This document shows positions 9,126 to 17,970 of a stretch of DNA of 64,000 nucleotides, piece by piece (position 1 is the stretch's first letter; every line of letters starts with the position of its first letter). Where the stretch lies: NCBI GenBank assembly GCA_028293625.1, contig JAQGOL010000029.1, forward strand, positions 248,001-312,000, in the 5' to 3' direction. This stretch comes from Chthoniobacteraceae bacterium. GTDB taxonomy: Bacteria > Verrucomicrobiota > Verrucomicrobiia > Chthoniobacterales > Chthoniobacteraceae. Both the position numbers and the translations under genes were made by a program. Below the pieces are notes generated by a model. The model ran no database searches. It was not told where the DNA came from and was given only the letters and a program-made list of their open reading frames with translations.

Positions 9126-9893
9126 TCAGCGTCCGAGCCAGCCGCCATCGACAACCAGGAGCTGGCCGCTGACGTAATTGGAGGCGGCGCTCGCAAGAAA
9201 GACGACCGCGCCTTTTAAATCATCCGGTTCGCCCCAGCGGGTGGCGGGAATGCGCTCCAGGATCTGACGATTGCGTGTCTCATTCGCCATCAGCGGCGCG
9301 GTGACATCGGTGGCAATGTAGCCCGGGGCGATTGCGTTGACGTTGACTCCTTGCCCGGCCCATTCGTTGGAGAGCGCCATGGTAAGCTGCGCGATGGCTC
9401 CTTTGCTCGCGGCGTATCCCGGCACCGTGATCCCGCCCTGAAAACTGAGCAGTGACGCGGTGAAAATGATCTTTCCAGCGCGCCTGGCGAGCATCTCGCG
9501 GCCGAACTCACGGGCGAGGATGAAGTGGGAGTTGAGGTTCACTTCAAGGACGTGATCCCAATTCTCGTCGCTATGGTCGACGGCGGGCTGGCGGCGCGTG
9601 GTGCCCGCGTTGTTGACCAGGATATCGATGCACGGGTTCTCGGCTTTTACTTTTTGAATAAACGGATGAAGGGCGCTCCGGTCGGCAAAGTCGCATTGAT
9701 ACGCACGAAATTGGCGTCCGGTCGCGCGCACCGACTTTTCGACTTCGCTCCCGCTGAGTTCCAGCGTGGAACTGACTCCGATAATGTCGGCTCCGGCTTC
9801 GGCAAGCGCTTCAGCCATTGCACGGCCGATGCCGCGTTTGCAGCCGGTCACCAGCGCCGTTTTTCCATCGAGTTTAAAGCGATCAAGAATCAT
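9126..9893 (-). CDS. kduD: 2-dehydro-3-deoxy-D-gluconate 5-dehydrogenase (KduD-like SDR)
   Basis: 255 residues, classical short-chain dehydrogenase length. Visible: nucleotide-binding TGCKRGIG (about 17-24), NNAG (about 93-96), catalytic Ser in TASLLSFQGG, and YAASK with Tyr and Lys. The combination LDGKTALVTG, ENWDHVLEVNL, SFQGGITVPGYAASK, NAIAPGYIATD, RIPATRWGEP and C-terminal VVDGGWLGR matches KduD closely. In characterised members KduD reduces or oxidises 2,5-diketo-3-deoxygluconate in pectin/alginate or glycosaminoglycan uronate breakdown using NAD(H). The upstream gene on the same strand (58 bp) encodes a secreted DUF4861 protein, which supports a uronate-polysaccharide role. Specificity within the SDR family is inferred. 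Confidence 0.85.
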   Translation of the reverse strand: MILDRFKLDGKTALVTGCKRGIGRAMAEALAEAGADIIGVSSTLELSGSEVEKSVRATGRQFRAYQCDFADRSALHPFIQKVKAENPCIDILVNNAGTTRRQPAVDHSDENWDHVLEVNLNSHFILAREFGREMLARRAGKIIFTASLLSFQGGITVPGYAASKGAIAQLTMALSNEWAGQGVNVNAIAPGYIATDVTAPLMANETRNRQILERIPATRWGEPDDLKGAVVFLASAASNYVSGQLLVVDGGWLGR

Positions 9894-9951
9894 AAAATGT
9901 CAGTGATAACCGGCAATGCATACGGGAGTGCCGTGCGGTTGGTTTTAATAC

Positions 9952-12900
9952 TCATTTGGCCGTTTTAAGGTTCACCAGGCCGACATCGAGGACCTGGCCG
10001 CCGATCCCGTTGTGGCCATGGGCTGCGATCGTGATTTTGGCACCCGGTTTAAGCCGGGCCACTGCCTCCGGGCGGATGGCAAAAACCGAGTAACCACGGG
10101 TCTCGACGTTTTCTGAGCGCCAGGCGGCGATCCCATCGATGTAGACCTCGGCATCGTTATCGTGATGAACAATGAGATGCAGACCGGAGCCGAGTTCATT
10201 TGGAAGCTGAGCCTCGCGCCGGATCCAAATATCTTTTGTATTCCAGAGAGTATTCAAGGTCCCCTTTGTGCCCGGTGTTCCCGCGGTCCCAAAGGACGAT
10301 TTCCCTTCCGCCCAATCATCATCCTTAAAGTCGGGCTGCGCCCAGTTGGGAGGCGGTTGCGTGGTGATCCAGCGCCAGATAACCGGGCGTTTCGCTGCGG
10401 TGGGAATCACGTCGGTGAACCCGGCCGAAAGCTGTTCCCTGGTAAGCGGCAACCGGCTCGGCTCGGAACCGGCGGCGGCTATGTGGATGGCCGGTTTTGC
10501 GTTCGGATCGAACTTTCCCAGGTAACCGTGCCATTCCCCGGGCGATCTGATCTCGCCGGCTTTTTCCCAGCCGAACCCGGCAAAATGCGTGACCTGTCCG
10601 GCGGCATCGGTATGCGCAATTAGAAGCGCATGGCTCTCCCTGGAGCCGGGGGTTTGGTATTCGAGCATCTTAGCGATCCGGCCCGGCGCAATCCAGACAC
10701 CGGTGCCGAGGCCGTTCCCCTCGATGGTTTCCCAGCACGACATCCAGCCTTGTTTCCGGTTAAACGTCGCTTTTGCCAGGCCGTCGTGGGTTGTCACGCC
10801 GATCGCAATGTCGAGTGCCGCCGGTTGACCGTTTTTTGTGAAGGTCGATTCGGAGCGGAACAGACGTTGCCCCAATGCGATGGTGATCCGTTTGACCTCG
10901 TGAATAGCCTCGCCGTCCACGTCGTAGTCGTAGGTGAGTTCAAAGGTCGATTGACCCCGCTCAAGGGAGAGGATGTTCCACGTCTTGAACGGTCCCGAAA
11001 TGATCATCCGGCCATTTTTCCAAATCGCGGTCCCGCCGCAGCCGCGTGAGCTGCCGACTTTATAAAGGTCGTTTCCTTCGCCGTGATCCTGATGATAACT
11101 CAGGCCGCGCGCTTCATCCGCGTACCACTTGTCGATGATCGGGTAGGGGACTCGTTTGCACCAGCAGTCAATGCCGCTCTCTTCATCGCCAGCCTTTGGA
11201 ACCTGGCCGACCGCCCGGATCGCGGGGCCGTACGCGCGAAAAGCGACCAGATCATTTTCCCAGGCAAAATCGTCCTTCCGCTCGGGAACGAAACGTGCCC
11301 CGGTGGACGGCTGGGGGGGAACTGGGGGAACTGGGGGAACTGGGGGAACTGGGGGAACGGGGGGAACAGGGATGAGAGAAGGGGCATCCGGTTTTTCGCC
11401 GTCCAGCCATACGGCCTGGGTGAATGCGCCGTTTGCGGCGATATCCCACACTTCGAACCGGACCCATGTGCGGCCTTTGAGATCGACCGGCTGGCTGATC
11501 TTTTGAGAACTGCCTCTCTCGGAAAGGTTGATGCGCTCCCGGTAAACGCGTCTCCCGTCGCCGGAAACGATCTCGGCAAACGCGAGCGGGAACGTCCAAT
11601 CCAAACTGGCCTCCAGGAGCGGAGTAGGATCGCCCTTTGTTTCGAGAGTGTCGCCGCTGCGTTTGCCGCCCACGGTGAATTCAGGAATCAGGACCTCGCC
11701 CGTGCTTGTGAAGAACCGGCCGCCGCGCAAGGCATCGAGAACAGGCTGCCAGCCGTCGCCAAAACGCGGCAGTTTATCCAGGCGCAGATAATTGATGTTC
11801 ATGTGCGCGTAAGTCTCAAACTCCGGTTCCACACGGAAGATATCGACCTCGCCAAGCGCTTGTTTTTTCAAGCCCCAGTTCATCATCTCATCGAGCGTAT
11901 CGAGGACGCGCCAGCCCAGGGTAGGCCGGGAAAGGTCGGCAGGCATTTGTTTCCACGCGGCCCCGAGGAAATGTTCGGAGCGAAAGAAGTCGCGTTCCTT
12001 ATATTGATCGGGAAACCCGATGGATCCTTTGATGCGGGCGTGAGCGGTCCACATGAGCCCGTTTTCTTTCTCCATCAACTTCAGCACATCGTCCGAGTTG
12101 CCGACGTGGTAGACGGTGCCGTAGCCGGGCAGTTCCTGAACGAACGGTTTGCCTTTGGGCCGGTTGAGCACCCAATAGACCGGTTTGGGAAACAAGCTCA
12201 GCCAATGACCGCCCAGGTGCACATTCGGTTCCTCGCCGGGCAGCACGAGGAGTTGATTATCGGAGAGCCGGGCGCATTCTTCATGAAGCTTCTTCAAGAT
12301 CGCCAAACGGTCCGCCGTTTCCTGCTTGGGGGTGTTCATGAAGAGGTGGAACTCGGCCAGATGCGCGATATCGACCCCGCGCGCCTTGAATGTTTTTACA
12401 AAGGACGGCAGCTCCAGCTCGGGCGGCACGGTGTTAATGCCGAGAGCCTTTTGTTTTTTCAGGAGCTCCTGCACATGTTCCATGTGGTAGTGGCTGGTGA
12501 AAGTCAGGTAGCCGGGTAGCTTTTTATACCGGTCGCCGTGGGTGTATCGGGCCACTTGATCCAGTGCCTGGGCGCCATCGCCGCGTGTAAGTAGGTAAAA
12601 GACGCCGAGCCGCTGCTCCGTGTCGGGCGGCGCGTTGAACCACGGGACATACCGTTTGTCGCCGCTGATCGATTGCCGGATGCCGAGGCCTTGCTCGTCC
12701 CGCTCTCCGCCGTAGTTGCGTCCATGCCAGACAAACTGAAGGTTATACGCTTCGTCCTGCGGATAAAAAAACCGGTGCGGCGCGGGGAACAGGGCCAGCG
12801 ACCCGGCGCCGCTTTCCGCAACAATCGTGCGTCCTGTGACGGCGACGGGGGCGGCGGCCGGATCGGAATCGAGTCGGACGCGCTGGAGCATGCCGGCCGG

Positions 12901-13491
12901 GTCCTTCCAAACATTTGATTTCCAGTCGGGCTTTGCGCTCGTTAATCCGGTGTCGTAGATGATCGCACAGCCGTCTTCGCTCGTTAGAAGCACGGTCTCG
13001 GCCTGGACGAGCGGGGAGCCATTGTAAAAGGTAAACCGCACATCGCCTCGGAACGACGCCGCGGAAGCTTCCGCCAGGCTGACCGTGGTATGGGTCCCGT
13101 TCCGGATGACCTGAAGACGGCGTTCGCCAAGCATGACCAGATACGTCTCGTGCGGGCGCAGCGGCGGATTATCAAAAAACGCCACCCAGCCGGCCGGGTT
13201 TGCCAGGTCCCGGCTGCCGATGGTCAGCAGCGTCATTGGGTTCAAGCCGGTGGCGATCGTTTTGACCGGCTGCCCCGCTGCCGCGATCCCAAACGATTCG
13301 ATAAGCGGTTTTTCCGGATCGAGATCAAAGACCGCTTCACCTCTCTCTTTTGCCGAGATGGGCCAGGTTACGCGGACCCGTTTGGCGATCTGCTCGACAA
13401 CAACTCCGGGCCCGGGAGCGGATGTCTCTTCTGCCTGACCGGGAGTCAGGAGAAAGAGAAATAGCAGGAGAACAGGAACGAGGGGGCGCAT
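9952..13491 (-). CDS. Secreted PHP-like / DUF4861 fusion protein
   Basis: 1179 residues with a clear signal peptide (hydrophobic core about 4-17, then GQAEE). Residues ~310-620 look like a PHP-type metal-dependent domain by scattered His/Glu motifs (SHYHMEH near 334, AEFHLF near 380, EEPNVH near 421, TAHARI near 480); this is a tentative call. A proline linker of PPV repeats lies near 707-730. Residues ~735-1010 carry DUF4861 features (AYGPAIRAV, YHQDHGEGNDLYKVGSSRGCGG, SESTFTKNG, GVTTHDGL). The last ~130 form a beta-sandwich of the type appended to glycosidases (DNDAEVYIDG, AAHGHNGIGG). DUF4861 proteins occur in pectin/uronate gene clusters, and kduD follows immediately. Substrate and activity are unknown. 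Confidence 0.82.
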   Translation of the reverse strand: MRPLVPVLLLFLFLLTPGQAEETSAPGPGVVVEQIAKRVRVTWPISAKERGEAVFDLDPEKPLIESFGIAAAGQPVKTIATGLNPMTLLTIGSRDLANPAGWVAFFDNPPLRPHETYLVMLGERRLQVIRNGTHTTVSLAEASAASFRGDVRFTFYNGSPLVQAETVLLTSEDGCAIIYDTGLTSAKPDWKSNVWKDPAGMLQRVRLDSDPAAAPVAVTGRTIVAESGAGSLALFPAPHRFFYPQDEAYNLQFVWHGRNYGGERDEQGLGIRQSISGDKRYVPWFNAPPDTEQRLGVFYLLTRGDGAQALDQVARYTHGDRYKKLPGYLTFTSHYHMEHVQELLKKQKALGINTVPPELELPSFVKTFKARGVDIAHLAEFHLFMNTPKQETADRLAILKKLHEECARLSDNQLLVLPGEEPNVHLGGHWLSLFPKPVYWVLNRPKGKPFVQELPGYGTVYHVGNSDDVLKLMEKENGLMWTAHARIKGSIGFPDQYKERDFFRSEHFLGAAWKQMPADLSRPTLGWRVLDTLDEMMNWGLKKQALGEVDIFRVEPEFETYAHMNINYLRLDKLPRFGDGWQPVLDALRGGRFFTSTGEVLIPEFTVGGKRSGDTLETKGDPTPLLEASLDWTFPLAFAEIVSGDGRRVYRERINLSERGSSQKISQPVDLKGRTWVRFEVWDIAANGAFTQAVWLDGEKPDAPSLIPVPPVPPVPPVPPVPPVPPQPSTGARFVPERKDDFAWENDLVAFRAYGPAIRAVGQVPKAGDEESGIDCWCKRVPYPIIDKWYADEARGLSYHQDHGEGNDLYKVGSSRGCGGTAIWKNGRMIISGPFKTWNILSLERGQSTFELTYDYDVDGEAIHEVKRITIALGQRLFRSESTFTKNGQPAALDIAIGVTTHDGLAKATFNRKQGWMSCWETIEGNGLGTGVWIAPGRIAKMLEYQTPGSRESHALLIAHTDAAGQVTHFAGFGWEKAGEIRSPGEWHGYLGKFDPNAKPAIHIAAAGSEPSRLPLTREQLSAGFTDVIPTAAKRPVIWRWITTQPPPNWAQPDFKDDDWAEGKSSFGTAGTPGTKGTLNTLWNTKDIWIRREAQLPNELGSGLHLIVHHDNDAEVYIDGIAAWRSENVETRGYSVFAIRPEAVARLKPGAKITIAAHGHNGIGGQVLDVGLVNLKTAK
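11311..11368 (-). repeat. In-frame 9-bp tandem repeat encoding a PPV linker
   Basis: About six copies of a 9-bp unit, CTGGGGGAA on the plus strand, with small variation at both ends. Because the unit is a multiple of three it keeps the frame and encodes repeated Pro-Pro-Val in the minus-strand DUF4861 fusion, forming the interdomain linker. Such arrays can change copy number by slippage without breaking the gene. Confidence 0.92.
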
Positions 13492-13525
13492 GTTGAGAAA
13501 TGGATTAGAACGAGCGTACGCTCGC

Positions 13526-13667
13526 CACCACCCATTCCCTAACTTTCTTCTTACTCTTAATCTTAATCTCCTCCGTACTTCCGGGAGGGAAACGGGATTA
13601 AGATTAAGATTACGATTAAGAGTAAGAAGCGGAGGGGGCTCCCGCCCCTGCTAATGATTGGGTGGTG
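13526..13667. repeat. Long imperfect inverted repeat built from TTAATC hexamers
   Basis: The arms at 13547-13568 and 13608-13629 are 22 bp reverse complements with a single mismatch, built from TTAATC/GATTAA hexamers and an outer CTTCTTACTC. Further out, CACCACCCA (13526-13534) pairs with TGGGTGGTG (13659-13667). The element occupies the space between two divergent genes, so it lies in both promoter regions. It shares its hexamer with the array at 2803-2838. Confidence 0.88.
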
Positions 13668-13683
13668 CGACGGTTATTACTGC

Positions 13684-16536
13684 ATGTTTTCCGCGTCGGC
13701 CGGTTGTATCCGGTTTCATCGAGTCATCTGTTTTCTTCTTCTTTTGCCGCTTGTGACTCGAGTCATCGCTGCGGAGGAGGGGGACGCGTTTTTTGAAAGC
13801 CGGATCAGGCCTGCGCTGGTGGAATACTGCTATAAATGCCACGCCGCGGATTCCGAGAAAATCAAAGGCGAACTGCTGCTCGATACGCGGGAAGGATTGC
13901 GCAAAGGCGGGGAATCGGGAGCCTCAATCGTGCCCGGCAAACCCGAGGAAAGCCTGCTGATCAAAGCAATCCGGCGGCTGGACAAGGATCTGGCGATGCC
14001 GCCCAAACTCGAGATGCCCGAGGCGGTGGTGAACGATTTTGTGACTTGGGTGAAAATGGGTGCGCCGGATCCGCGCACCGCCGTCGTAGCGGCAGCCGCG
14101 GGCGAAGCGCCGGCCGTTAAAATTGATTATGCGGCGGAACGGAAAAAATGGGCATTCCATAAACCCGAACTCCCAACCGTCCCGGACGGCGCGGAAGCCG
14201 ATCCGATCGATCGCTTTCTTGCCGCGAAATATCAGGCCGCCCACATCAACCCGGCGCCGCGAGCCGATAAACGGACTTTGATCCGCCGCGCCACATTTGA
14301 TCTCACGGGCCTGCCTCCGGCTCCGGAGGAAGTGTCGGCGTTCGTCGCGGATGAATCGCCCGGGGCATTTGAAAAAGTGATCGAACGGTTGCTGGCCAGT
14401 CCGCATTACGGCGAGCAATGGGGCCGGCATTGGCTCGATCTCACCCGGTATGCCGATTCGCTCGATGCCAGGTCCGGTGGCAGGGAAGGCGACATCCTCG
14501 ATGCCTGGCGTTACCGGGACTGGGTGGTGGACGCTTTTAATCGCGATCTTCCTTATAACGACTTTGTAACATACCAGGTCGCCGGGGATTTGCTCGCGGC
14601 AAAAGGCGCGGACCCTTCATTGACCATCGCCACCGGTCTTTATGCGATTGGCAACTGGGGCAACGGCGACGCGGACAAGGAGAAAATCTATACCGACATT
14701 GTCGACGATCAGATCGACGTCACCGGGCGCGCTTTCCTCGGCCTGACCCTGGCGTGCGCGCGGTGCCACGATCATAAGTTCGATCCGATCACCACGGCGG
14801 ATTATTACTCGCTGGCGGGCATCTTTTTTAGCAGCCATATCCTTGAGAAATTCACGCCGAAGGGCCAGGGCGAAAACATGATGCGGATCTCCGTGCTGAC
14901 ACCCGCTGAACGCGCGGCGCGGGAAATCGCCACGGCTCGCATGGCGGCAATCACCGCGCAACTGGCCGGCGGCCTGCGGCCACTGACGGAAGTAAAGCGC
15001 GACCTGAACGGGATTCCCGGTTTGATAAACTGGATCGGAAAAGGCGCGGAAAATCCTTCGTTATTAATCAACACCACCGCGGCCGAAATCGCGTTTTCAA
15101 CCATTCGATTGCCCGCGCGTTCCATTGTCTTGCATCCCGGACCAAAAACGGCGGCCACGGCGGTCTGGCGCAGCCCGGTCTCGGGAAAGGTTCGGGTCAG
15201 CGCAAAAGTGCGCGATGCGGATCCGAATTGCGGCGATGGAATCGCGTGGGCAATTCGGCACGGGGCGAAGGAACTTGCCTCGGGTAAAATGGAGAACGGC
15301 GGCGCGTCTGATTTCCCGGAAAGGGAGGTGGCTGTGGAAGCGGGCGATTTGCTGGAGCTGGTGGTCAGCCCGGCAGGCGAATACAGCTGCGACTCCACGG
15401 TCTGCGAGTTTGTCGTAAAAGGGGATCAAGTCTGGGATTTGCGCGACGCCCTCGTTGGCGGCGCCACCCAGGGCGACGGAAATCTTTGGTGGATCTGCGC
15501 AGGAGAAGGCGCGCGGCTTGGCCAGGATTCCACGAATGTGGCCGCGCTCGAAGCCGAGCAAAAGCAGCTCGCCGCGGAACTTGCCGTTTTGCGCCAGTGC
15601 CAGGGTTTGCAGGAAGGCGGCATTCCAGGTACCGCATACGCCGGCATTCACGATGCGCGCATCCATGTCCGGGGCCGTTACGATCGGCTCAAGGAAGTGC
15701 GTCCGCGCGGATTCCCCGCTTTGCTCAGTGACGCGCACGACTCACAGATCACCGAAGGAAGTGGCCGGATCGAACTGGCGCGCTGGCTTGCCAGTCCTGA
15801 AAATCCGCTGACGGCGCGCGTGATGATGAATCGGATTTGGCAGCATCATTTTGGCGACGGGATTGTGCGAACGCCGAATAATTACGGGAAACTCGGTAGC
15901 GCGCCGACCCATCCCGAGCTTCTCGACTGGCTCGCATTGGAATTTGTAAAAAACAATTGGAGCGTGAAGGCAATGCATCGGCTGATCATGCGCAGTGCGG
16001 CTTATCAGCGGGCAAGCGCCGCGAACGCCGACCCGGAGAACCAATGGTTTGCCCGCCAGAACCGGCGCCGCCTGAGCGCCGAAGAATTGCGCGATTCATT
16101 GCTGGTGGCATCCGGAACGCTCAACCGGACTGTGGGCGGGCTGTCGATTGGCGATCTGAACACGCCTCGGCGGACTCTTTACGTCACGACGATTCGCTCG
16201 GACCGGGCCACGTATCAGATGCTTTTTGACGGCGCCGATCCGACGGGCATTGTCGATAAAAGGACGGACTCAGTGGTCGCCCCGCAGGCGCTCTGGCTGC
16301 TGAACAGTCCATTTGCGCTCGCTCAGACCAGCGCGTTCATGCGCCGCATGGAACGGGAAGCGCCACCCGATTCAGCCGGACGCATTGCCTGGATTTACGA
16401 GCGGCTTTTTGCCCGTCTCCCAACCGATGACGAACTCCGGATTGCCACCGGGGCGCTTGCTCACCTTAAAACCAACGCGTGGGAGCAGCTTTGCCAGGTG
16501 TTCCTCTGTTCCAATGAATTCAGCTATGTCGATTAA
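13684..16536 (+). CDS. Secreted PSCyt1-DUF1549-DUF1553 cytochrome-type protein
   Basis: About 950 residues. A signal peptide (hydrophobic core ICFLLLLPLV) is followed by a planctomycete-type cytochrome domain with one haem motif, CYKCH, near residue 49. DUF1549 follows (about 170-390: FLTGLPP-like DLTGLPPAPEE, RHWLDLTRYADS, ARCHDHKFDPI), then a beta-rich insert (about 440-620), then DUF1553 (about 680-930: NRIWQHHFGDGIVRTPNNYG, RRLSAEELRDS, PQALWLLNSPF). These proteins are hallmarks of PVC bacteria and are always followed by DUF1501, as here; a role in polysaccharide or sulfated-glycan use has been suggested, not proven. I prefer the ATG at 13684 to the one at 13654 because the latter lies inside the inverted repeat. 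Confidence 0.93.
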   Translation: MFSASAGCIRFHRVICFLLLLPLVTRVIAAEEGDAFFESRIRPALVEYCYKCHAADSEKIKGELLLDTREGLRKGGESGASIVPGKPEESLLIKAIRRLDKDLAMPPKLEMPEAVVNDFVTWVKMGAPDPRTAVVAAAAGEAPAVKIDYAAERKKWAFHKPELPTVPDGAEADPIDRFLAAKYQAAHINPAPRADKRTLIRRATFDLTGLPPAPEEVSAFVADESPGAFEKVIERLLASPHYGEQWGRHWLDLTRYADSLDARSGGREGDILDAWRYRDWVVDAFNRDLPYNDFVTYQVAGDLLAAKGADPSLTIATGLYAIGNWGNGDADKEKIYTDIVDDQIDVTGRAFLGLTLACARCHDHKFDPITTADYYSLAGIFFSSHILEKFTPKGQGENMMRISVLTPAERAAREIATARMAAITAQLAGGLRPLTEVKRDLNGIPGLINWIGKGAENPSLLINTTAAEIAFSTIRLPARSIVLHPGPKTAATAVWRSPVSGKVRVSAKVRDADPNCGDGIAWAIRHGAKELASGKMENGGASDFPEREVAVEAGDLLELVVSPAGEYSCDSTVCEFVVKGDQVWDLRDALVGGATQGDGNLWWICAGEGARLGQDSTNVAALEAEQKQLAAELAVLRQCQGLQEGGIPGTAYAGIHDARIHVRGRYDRLKEVRPRGFPALLSDAHDSQITEGSGRIELARWLASPENPLTARVMMNRIWQHHFGDGIVRTPNNYGKLGSAPTHPELLDWLALEFVKNNWSVKAMHRLIMRSAAYQRASAANADPENQWFARQNRRRLSAEELRDSLLVASGTLNRTVGGLSIGDLNTPRRTLYVTTIRSDRATYQMLFDGADPTGIVDKRTDSVVAPQALWLLNSPFALAQTSAFMRRMEREAPPDSAGRIAWIYERLFARLPTDDELRIATGALAHLKTNAWEQLCQVFLCSNEFSYVD

Positions 16537-17941
16537 TCTTTCCCGGCGCCAGGTATTGCAGCGTTTCGCCAGCGGCTTCGGAATGCTCGGACTCGCCGGC
16601 TTGATCGGAAACGCCGAAAGCGCGTTCGCCGATGAGAAAACCGGGAGCCCGCTTTTGGTCAAGCCGCCGCATTTTTCGCCCAAGGCGAAACGGGTCATCT
16701 TTCTGTTCATGTCGGGTGGTCCATCGCACGTCGATCTCTTTGATCCCAAGCCGCGTCTGGCAAAGGAGAATGGGAAGCCGTTGCCCTTTGAGAAACCCAA
16801 GCTGGAACGGACGCCGACGGGCAACCTGCTCGGATCACCCTGGGCGTTTAAAAAGCATGGCCAATCCGGAATCGAGGTGAGCGAGTTATTGCCGCATACG
16901 GCATCGTGCATTGATGACCTCTGCGTGATCCGCTCGATGGTGGCCGATAACATCAATCATAACGGGGCATGTCTTCAGATGAATACGGGCGAGCAGGCGT
17001 TTTCCCGGCCGAGCCTCGGGTCGTGGCTGCTTTACGGGCTTGGCTCGGAGAACCAGGATCTGCCCGGGTTTGTGGTGATCAGTCCCGCGCAACCGGCCCA
17101 GGGCGCGCCGCTTTGGAGTTCGAGTTTCCTGCCGGCCGCGTATCAGGGCACCCTGGTAAACGATTTGAAGAAGCCGATTTCCAATCTCGGCAATGCCAGG
17201 TTCTCAAGCATTGAACAGCGCGCCCAGCTCGATGCGCTCAATGAACTGAACAAACTCCACGCCGCGCAACGGGCTGAGGATTCGCGTTTGAGCGCGCGGA
17301 TTGAATCCTTTGAGCTGGCGTTTCGAATGCAGACCGAGGCGCCCGAAGCGTTTGATATTGAAAGCGAATCGCCCGAGACAAAAAAACTGTACGGCCTCGA
17401 TGATCCCATCACTGAAACATTTGGCCGCCAGTGCCTGATGGCGCGGCGCCTGACCGAGCGTGGTGTGCGCATGGCGCAGGTTTATCATACAAGCACTTCC
17501 AAGCGTTCGAGCTGCCAGCTCTGGGATCAGCACGGCGGTCTGAAAGTGGAACTGCCCAATAATTGCGCGTCAGTCGACAAGCCGATTGCCGGCCTGCTCA
17601 AAGATCTCAAAGCGCGCGGATTACTGGAGGATACACTCGTGGTCTGGGGCGGCGAATTCGGACGCACCCCAACAGCCGAAGGCGGCGACGGGCGTGAGCA
17701 TCATCCCTTTGGCTTTACAATGTGGATGGCCGGCGGCGGTGTGAAACCTGGGATCGTTCATGGGGCGACCGACGAATTCGGATGGCACGCTGTCCAGGAC
17801 CGGGTCCATGTCCACGATCTGCACGCCACCATTTTGCATCTGATGGGGCTCGATCATACCAGGCTCACTTACCGTTACAGCGGGCGTGATTACCGGCTGA
17901 CCGACGTGCACGGCAACGTCGTTCGCGAGATCCTCGTCTGA
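16526..17941 (+). CDS. Tat-exported DUF1501 protein
   Basis: About 471 residues. The start overlaps the stop of the preceding gene by 11 bp. The N-terminus carries SRRQVLQ followed by a hydrophobic stretch, a twin-arginine signal, so the protein is exported folded. The body is alkaline-phosphatase/sulfatase-fold DUF1501 (IFLFMSGGPSHVDLFDPKP, VWGGEFGRTPTAEGGDGREHHP, HGATDEFGWHAV, HDLHATILHLMGLDH). Metal-ligand type residues (Asp, His, Glu-Phe-Gly-Arg) are present. It is the obligate partner of the PSCyt1/DUF1549/DUF1553 gene in PVC genomes. Catalytic activity has not been established for the family as far as I know. The upstream in-frame methionines were rejected because they would hide the Tat signal inside a long leader. 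Confidence 0.94.
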   Translation: MSINLSRRQVLQRFASGFGMLGLAGLIGNAESAFADEKTGSPLLVKPPHFSPKAKRVIFLFMSGGPSHVDLFDPKPRLAKENGKPLPFEKPKLERTPTGNLLGSPWAFKKHGQSGIEVSELLPHTASCIDDLCVIRSMVADNINHNGACLQMNTGEQAFSRPSLGSWLLYGLGSENQDLPGFVVISPAQPAQGAPLWSSSFLPAAYQGTLVNDLKKPISNLGNARFSSIEQRAQLDALNELNKLHAAQRAEDSRLSARIESFELAFRMQTEAPEAFDIESESPETKKLYGLDDPITETFGRQCLMARRLTERGVRMAQVYHTSTSKRSSCQLWDQHGGLKVELPNNCASVDKPIAGLLKDLKARGLLEDTLVVWGGEFGRTPTAEGGDGREHHPFGFTMWMAGGGVKPGIVHGATDEFGWHAVQDRVHVHDLHATILHLMGLDHTRLTYRYSGRDYRLTDVHGNVVREILV

Positions 17942-17970
17942 TCCCGCGAACTGACGCGATCAAAACCGCC

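Noticed and set aside
11083-12519. Long open frame on the plus strand, about 480 codons
   Set aside because: It is the antisense of the DUF4861 fusion; its protein sequence has no family resemblance, and the minus-strand frame has a signal peptide and domain motifs.
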